NCBI GenBank assembly: GCA_937965795.1
Contig: CALCMD010000034.1
Span: 1 to 36,020, forward strand
Origin: an uncultured Lachnospiraceae bacterium
GTDB taxonomy: Bacteria; Bacillota; Clostridia; Lachnospirales; Lachnospiraceae
DNA: 36,020 nt
Reading direction: 5' to 3'
The position numbers and the translations under genes are program-made. A model generated the notes under the pieces. The model was not told the DNA's origin. It worked only from the letters and a program-made list of their open reading frames with translations, and ran no database searches. Below are positions 31,399-36,020 of the stretch, in pieces. Position 1 is the stretch's first letter. Each line of letters starts with the position of its first letter.

Positions 31399-31427
31399 AC
31401 TATAAATCACTTCGGAACTTTTTGCAA
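31399..31427 (-). promoter_or_regulatory. Promoter of the AraC-type regulator
   Basis: TTGCAA (31427-31422) and TATAGT (31404-31399), spacer 17. It directly precedes AGGAGG and the ATG at 31364, which supports the short, receiver-less start. Confidence 0.75.
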
Positions 31428-31456
31428 GATTTGCCAGCATTCCCAAACCTGTAAAT

Positions 31457-31497
31457 CAAAAAAAAGAGCCGTCACTACTGACAACTCCTCTTTTTTC
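31457..31497. terminator. Bidirectional terminator
   Basis: AAAAAAGAG...GTCA-GTAG-TGAC...CTCTTTTTTTT, T-tracts on both sides. It separates the small membrane-protein gene from the regulator promoter. Confidence 0.8.
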
Positions 31498-31514
31498 TGT
31501 AGCTATTTGCCCGG

Positions 31515-31826
31515 TCACTCTTCTCCGTTATTCTCTTCTGGATTTTCGTCTGTAGCCGGATTTTCTTCTGTATCTGCATTTTCTTCCGTGTCCGGATTTT
31601 CTTCCGTATCCGGAGCTTTTCCAATCCTGTATGCGGCTACAAGCCCTCCTATGACCATCCCTGCTCCCACTACTGCAAAAAACACCATGAATACGGCCAT
31701 CAATATTTTTTCATTTCCGGAACTTCCTGGTAAACTTTTCATCAGGTTATACGCCATAAAAAGCAAATACACCCCGGCCATCGCATAAATCGTCATTCGT
31801 CCTCTGTTTTTTGTACGTGTGTTCAT
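31515..31826 (-). CDS. Small two-helix membrane protein with acidic repeat tail
   Basis: A 103-residue protein. Two membrane helices (MTIYAMAGVYLLFMAYNLM and ILMAVFMVFFAVVGAGMVIGG) are followed by a tail of short imperfect repeats (PDTEEN, PDTEEN, ADTEEN, PATDEN, PEENN). The tail would be acidic and disordered, probably cytoplasmic after the Arg of AYRIGK. The DNA coding the tail is itself repetitive, so its length may vary between strains. Function unknown. It lies between the mgl terminator and the regulator's terminator. Confidence 0.75.
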   Translation of the reverse strand: MNTRTKNRGRMTIYAMAGVYLLFMAYNLMKSLPGSSGNEKILMAVFMVFFAVVGAGMVIGGLVAAYRIGKAPDTEENPDTEENADTEENPATDENPEENNGEE

Positions 31827-31862
31827 ACCGCCATGCTTTTCCTTTCTAAATTTCCATCTGTC

Positions 31863-31901
31863 TAAAAAAACAGAACCGGCAACAATCCGGTTCTGCCTTT
31901 T
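31863..31901 (-). terminator. Terminator of the mgl operon
   Basis: AGAACCGG and CCGGTTCT with a 7-base loop followed by GTTTTTTT on the minus strand, 40 bases after mglC. The A-rich opposite side would give some termination in the other direction. Confidence 0.9.
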
Positions 31902-31939
31902 TTAGACTTCCATTAGATTTTAAAAGAATACACTGAAGT

Positions 31940-33016
31940 TTATTTACGAACCAGGTATTTTCTCATATCAAGAGAACATGCTGCAAGAATAATCATACCC
32001 TTGATGATATACTGCATACTCTGGTCGATTGACAGGAAAATAAGCGCTGCGAAGATGATTCGAAGAACGAATACACCAACTACGATACCGCTGATCTTAC
32101 CAGTACCACCGACGAAAGATACGCCGCCGATTACGCAGGCGGCAATCGCATCACACTCATAGTTGAAACCAGTATTGGCCGTATTGGAACCGATACGTGC
32201 AGACTCGATGAAACCTGTAATACCATACATAGCGCCTGCCAGAGTATGTACAAGCAGCGTAGTCAACGCTACGTTAACACCAGATACATTTGCCGCTTCC
32301 GGGTTGGACCCAACAGCAAACATGTTTTTACCAAAGGTCGTCTTATTCCAGATGAACCACATAACAATTACGCAGATCACCGCATACCAGACATAGTTCG
32401 GAATCGGAACGGTTCCCAGTTTTACAACACTTCCGGTAACGAAATCTTTAAAGGACTGATCCAGACCGGACAGCGGCTGTCCATTGTTCCCATTGATCAT
32501 GACAAACAGGTTCAGGATACCGAAAGTAATCAACTGTGTCGCCAGCGTTACAATAAACGGATGCAGCTTAAAGTGAGCGACAAAGAAACCGTTGACTGCA
32601 CCAATAACTGCTCCTACAGCCATAACAATCAGAATTACCACCGGAATCGGCAATGGCTGAAGATTCGGGAAAACTTTCGTAGCATAGTCCATTGATTGCA
32701 GCAATACTGCTGAGATACAGGCTGTCAAACCAACGATACGTCCTGCGGAAAGGTCGGTACCGGTCAGTACGATACATCCACCAATACCAAGAGCAATCGG
32801 AAGGTTCGCTGCCGACAGAGAAATAATGTTTACAATCGATCCTGTTTTCAGGAAATTATTATTTTGAATGAAAGTATAAATAACGGCAACAATCATCAAA
32901 ATGTATAATGCGTTATTCAGAAGGGTTTCTTTTATGTAATTCCCTTTTTCCTTGCTGTCCATTTGTTTGAAATTGGCAGCGTTTGTTTTCATATTTTCTA
33001 CAAATGCGATTTTCAC
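31940..33016 (-). CDS. mglC: Galactose/methyl-galactoside ABC transporter permease
   Basis: A 358-residue permease of the ribose/galactose family, with about nine hydrophobic segments from ALYILMIVAVIYTFI onward. The conserved cytoplasmic loop with AVGSNPEAANVSGVNV and the GGVSFVGGTGKI segment, both typical of MglC/RbsC permeases, are present. The start is GTG at 33016 with AGGAGG 9 bases upstream. It follows mglA by 14 bases and is the last gene before the terminator at 31863-31901. Confidence 0.93.
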   Translation of the reverse strand: MKIAFVENMKTNAANFKQMDSKEKGNYIKETLLNNALYILMIVAVIYTFIQNNNFLKTGSIVNIISLSAANLPIALGIGGCIVLTGTDLSAGRIVGLTACISAVLLQSMDYATKVFPNLQPLPIPVVILIVMAVGAVIGAVNGFFVAHFKLHPFIVTLATQLITFGILNLFVMINGNNGQPLSGLDQSFKDFVTGSVVKLGTVPIPNYVWYAVICVIVMWFIWNKTTFGKNMFAVGSNPEAANVSGVNVALTTLLVHTLAGAMYGITGFIESARIGSNTANTGFNYECDAIAACVIGGVSFVGGTGKISGIVVGVFVLRIIFAALIFLSIDQSMQYIIKGMIILAACSLDMRKYLVRK

Positions 33017-33030
33017 GTATCTCAGCCTCC

Positions 33031-34530
33031 TTATACGTATTTGGCAGCAAGAGTCATAATCTCCTCCTGCGTTGTGTTCTTTGCGTCAACCTCACCGGCC
33101 AGACGCCCGCCTGACATGACCAGAATACGGTCGCAGATACCAAGCAGTTCGGGCATCTCGGAAGATACCACAAGAACAATCTTACCCTTATTTGCCAGAT
33201 CCAGAATCAACTGGTAAATCTCATACTTTGCGCCTACGTCGATACCACGGGTCGGCTCATCCAGAAGCAGAACCTCAGGTTCTGTCAGCAGCCAGCGGCT
33301 CAGGATGACCTTCTGCTGGTTACCACCGGAAAGAGAGCGAATCTTCGTCTCCTGGGTAGGAGTCTTTGTACGCATCTTTTCAATATATTCCTGTGTATCC
33401 TTTGCCATGGACTTCTCACTCAGATAAAGTCCTCGTTTCTTATGCTTCTTCAAGCTGGAAATAACCGTATTCTCGCGAATATTCAAAACGGCAAAAATAC
33501 CTGTCGCACGTCTCTCCTCCGTCAGCATGGCAAAACCGTTTTTGATAGATTCCCGTGCATTCCGGTTCAGAACCTGTTTTCCATCCAGTTTAATCGTACC
33601 TGACTTTCTGGTCGCAATACCAAAAATATTCTCCAGTGTCTCCGTACGCCCGCTTCCGTCCAGCCCGGCCAGTCCGAGAACCTCGCCTTTTCGTGCCTTA
33701 AAGGAAACATCCTTCAGCAGGGAATATTGTGCGGTAAGATTTTCCACCTCCAGTGCATACTCACCTGGTTTGTTCGTCTTTGGCGGGAACTGATTCGTCA
33801 GCTCACGGCCTACCATCAGGCGGATGATCTCATCCATCGTCATCTCACTGGAAGGCTTGGTAGCTACCCACGTGCCGTCTCGCATGATTGTAATCTCATC
33901 AGAGATACGAAGAATCTCTGCCATTTTATGGGAAATATAAATAATACCCACGCCACGGTCCCGTAACATATTTATAATTTTAAATAAGTGCTCTACCTCT
34001 TCTTCTGTCAGGGAAGAAGTCGGCTCATCAAACACGATAACTTTCGAATTAAAAGAAACTGCCTTTGCAATTTCTACCATCTGCCGCTGTGAAACCGGCA
34101 TTGTACTCATGATCCTCTTCGGATCTACATCAATCTCCAGTTCTTTAAATACCTGCAAGGTGTCGTTATATGCCTTTTTGTCATTTGTCATAACGCCGCC
34201 GATTTTGGGGAACCGTCCCAGCCAGAGATTATCCATTACGCTGCGCTTCAACGCCTGGTTCAACTCCTGGTGAACCATTGCCACACCGTTTTCCAGTGCT
34301 TCCTTAGAACTCTTGAAGTTGATCTCTTTCCCCTCAAGGAATATTTGCCCACTATCCTTTGCATACATTCCGAACAGGCATTTCATCAGTGTGGATTTTC
34401 CGGCGCCGTTTTCTCCCATCAGCGCATGAACCGTTCCCCGTTTAACAGTAAGGGAAACGTTATCCAGTGCTTTTACACCCGGAAATTCCTTGGAGATGTT
34501 TTTCATCTCAAGCAAAACTTCATGCTCCAT
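33031..34530 (-). CDS. mglA: Galactose/methyl-galactoside ABC transporter ATPase
   Basis: A 499-residue double ATPase. The first domain has Walker A GENGAGKST near 38, signature-region SQRQMVEIAKAVSF near 148 and Walker B VIVFDEPTSSL near 166. The second has a degenerate P-loop (GLAGLDGSGRTE) near 285, signature LSGGNQQKVILSRWL near 402 and Walker B LLLDEPTRGIDVG near 424. Asymmetric sites are normal for this family. ATG 34530 is preferred (AGGAGG 7 bases upstream); an in-frame start at 34572 lies beyond the attenuator hairpin. It energises sugar uptake with MglB and MglC. Confidence 0.94.
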   Translation of the reverse strand: MEHEVLLEMKNISKEFPGVKALDNVSLTVKRGTVHALMGENGAGKSTLMKCLFGMYAKDSGQIFLEGKEINFKSSKEALENGVAMVHQELNQALKRSVMDNLWLGRFPKIGGVMTNDKKAYNDTLQVFKELEIDVDPKRIMSTMPVSQRQMVEIAKAVSFNSKVIVFDEPTSSLTEEEVEHLFKIINMLRDRGVGIIYISHKMAEILRISDEITIMRDGTWVATKPSSEMTMDEIIRLMVGRELTNQFPPKTNKPGEYALEVENLTAQYSLLKDVSFKARKGEVLGLAGLDGSGRTETLENIFGIATRKSGTIKLDGKQVLNRNARESIKNGFAMLTEERRATGIFAVLNIRENTVISSLKKHKKRGLYLSEKSMAKDTQEYIEKMRTKTPTQETKIRSLSGGNQQKVILSRWLLTEPEVLLLDEPTRGIDVGAKYEIYQLILDLANKGKIVLVVSSEMPELLGICDRILVMSGGRLAGEVDAKNTTQEEIMTLAAKYV

Positions 34531-34556
34531 ATCCTGACCTCCTGTCTTTTCATACC

Positions 34557-34592
34557 TAAAAGCAGCCGCCAACCACTGGGCGGCTGCTTTTT
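34557..34592 (-). terminator. Attenuator between mglB and mglA
   Basis: AGCAGCCGCC and GGCGGCTGCT with an 8-base loop, then TTTTA on the minus strand. It lies between mglB and mglA and would let the binding protein be made in excess over the membrane parts. Confidence 0.85.
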
Positions 34593-34653
34593 TGTGCAGC
34601 TTATTTTACAGCTTAACGCCTTTCACTGCATATCGTCATATCTAAAAGCTAAA

Positions 34654-35850
34654 TCATTCTCCAGTATACATAGCGTACGGGATGTAAATCTTGTTTGCTA
34701 CGTTCTCAGAAATATTATAGCTGTCTGTGTTAGCCATAACGTCCTGTCCGGAGCCTGCGTTCTTAACCAGGTCAGAAATGCAAGCTGCCATACCTTCTGC
34801 ATCCTGCTTGATTGTACCAACCATCTTACCGTCAGCAATCAACTGTTTTGCTGCATCTGTTGCGTCTACACCAAATACAGGAATCATTGTGCTGCTGTCA
34901 TCGCCAAGGTTGTAACCCTTATCGTTCAGAGCGGAGATAGCGCCCTCAGCCATACCATCGTTGTTACAGATAACAAGCTCGATCATGTTTCCGCCTGCCT
35001 CGTTGTACTGAGAAAGGTTTGTGTTCATGTAGTTGTTAGCTGCTGTTGCGCTCCAAGCGCCGTCCTGGTCTACCTGATAGCAATCTGAATTTCCAGCGTC
35101 AAAATACTCAAGTACAGGTTTTCCAGCATCTTCCAGAACCTTGTTTGCATCTTCTACAGCAAACTGCGTACGGTAAATAGCTTCTACGTTACCAAGCTGT
35201 CCCATGAACATAGCGTAAGAAATCTTTCCGTCGCCGTTCAGGTCTACTGTGTCAAAATTGTCAACCAGATACTGACCGATCATCTGTCCCTGCATATGTC
35301 CAGCTTCCGGAGCGTCTGTACCTACGAATGCACATTTGTCATAGCTTCCAAGTACCTGTCCTTCTTCCTCGTCACCCTCAACTGCACGGTTGAAGAAGAT
35401 TACCGGAACGCCTGCTGCGGATGCCTTGTCAACGATCTGCTTAGAAGCGTCTACAGAACCGGAAGTAACGATATTTACTACCAGTACATTAGCGCCTTTC
35501 TGAAGAGCGGTATCGATCTGCTCATTCTGTGTTGTCTGGTTGTTGTTTGCGTCATAGTCATCATACGTAACTCCCAGAGAATCCAACTGTGCGTCCAGTG
35601 CGGTACGTACAGATGTGATATATGTATCTGAGAATGTATAATAGAATACTGCTACATTTGCGCTGGACAGATCAACCTCTTCACCAAGAGCCTCTGTCAC
35701 GTCTGTTGCCTCAGAAGCTGCTTCTGAGCCTGCGTCTGTTGTTGCTTCTGTTGCTGCTGTTGTCTCAGCCTTTTTGTCAGTTCCGCATCCTGCTACCATA
35801 GTTGCTACCATAGCGGTTGCAAGTAATGCACTAACTACTTTCTTTTTCAT
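34654..35850 (-). CDS. mglB: Galactose/glucose-binding lipoprotein
   Basis: A 398-residue extracellular substrate-binding protein. The lipoprotein signal ends with MVAGC (Cys22), followed by a disordered Thr/Ala/Glu linker (about 25-60). The two-lobed periplasmic-binding fold carries an EF-hand-like calcium loop (DLNGDGKIS near 205) like the one in E. coli MglB, and sugar-contact-type stretches (VICNNDGMAEGAISALND, PVFGVDATDAA). AGGAGG precedes the ATG. First gene of the operon, with an extended -10 promoter at 35946. Confidence 0.92.
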   Translation of the reverse strand: MKKKVVSALLATAMVATMVAGCGTDKKAETTAATEATTDAGSEAASEATDVTEALGEEVDLSSANVAVFYYTFSDTYITSVRTALDAQLDSLGVTYDDYDANNNQTTQNEQIDTALQKGANVLVVNIVTSGSVDASKQIVDKASAAGVPVIFFNRAVEGDEEEGQVLGSYDKCAFVGTDAPEAGHMQGQMIGQYLVDNFDTVDLNGDGKISYAMFMGQLGNVEAIYRTQFAVEDANKVLEDAGKPVLEYFDAGNSDCYQVDQDGAWSATAANNYMNTNLSQYNEAGGNMIELVICNNDGMAEGAISALNDKGYNLGDDSSTMIPVFGVDATDAAKQLIADGKMVGTIKQDAEGMAACISDLVKNAGSGQDVMANTDSYNISENVANKIYIPYAMYTGE

Positions 35851-35879
35851 TTTTACAATCCTCCTGTTTAATTGTTTTC

Positions 35880-35951
35880 ATAAGAGTTTTTCTCTCATGT
35901 GATCTACTTCGGATGAAAGTATCACCTCACATCCGATTATGATTCATTATA
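35880..35951 (-). promoter_or_regulatory. mglB promoter and leader
   Basis: TATAAT at 35951-35946 with TGG before it (extended -10), very AT-rich DNA upstream and no clear -35. The leader contains CGGATG/CATCCG and AGAG-rich inverted repeats, possibly a stabilising hairpin or a catabolite or regulator site. Confidence 0.6.
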
Positions 35952-36020
35952 CCAGTTAGAGACTCGTATAAACATGCAAATTTTTTTTATTTTCTATTAA
36001 ATTTTTTATTTATTTAAAAA

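Overview
The window looks like a chromosome segment of a Gram-positive, endospore-forming anaerobe of the Clostridia, most likely a Lachnospiraceae-type gut bacterium. The evidence is AGGAGG-type ribosome binding sites, TTGACA/TATAAT promoters, a T-box leader on valS, type III glutamine synthetases, class II fructose-bisphosphate aldolase, a REC-less YesN/AraC-type regulator and a galactoside (mgl-type) ABC transporter. The genus is inferred from gene content only.

Bases 1 to about 12,470 are one end of a temperate phage. On the minus strand, reading leftward from an operator-controlled consensus promoter at 8580-8608, lies an early operon: two tiny membrane peptides, a Cro/Xre-like regulator, several small membrane proteins, and then a replication/recombination block (AAA ATPase, RecA-like AAA_24 ATPase, DUF669, DEAD/DEAH helicase) that runs off the left edge. 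On the plus strand are a LexA/CI-type repressor, an AbiF-like HEPN abortive-infection protein with a promoter and a terminated small-RNA-like leader in front of it, and a large serine integrase. Three plus-strand genes (5718-6104, 6390-6854, 7357-7749) sit inside the minus-strand operon. Each has its own promoter and a copy of one conserved leader, and each overlaps an oppositely oriented small membrane-protein gene tail to tail.

The phage is inserted in a host gene for a LysM plus GH18 cell-wall glycosidase. The surviving 5' part (12415-13188) ends in phage-derived codons next to the integrase stop, so an attachment junction can be placed at about 12,455-12,490. The other prophage end is outside the window.

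Bases 12,490-36,020 are host DNA: a TetR/ABC-2 exporter operon (13399-15685); serine O-acetyltransferase (minus); valS with T-box; a five-gene minus operon tetR-ABC ATPase-two permeases-HAD phosphatase (24257 to 19761); two tandem type III glutamine synthetase genes with matching promoters but different structured leaders; fba; an AraC/YesN-like regulator without receiver domain; a small acidic-tailed membrane protein; and an mglB-mglA-mglC operon with an attenuator-like hairpin after mglB.

The best candidates for undescribed biology are the AbiF-like gene with its leader RNA and an unusual zinc-finger-like tail, and the triplicated promoter-leader cassettes that oppose the early operon. All assignments come from reading motifs; no database search was run.
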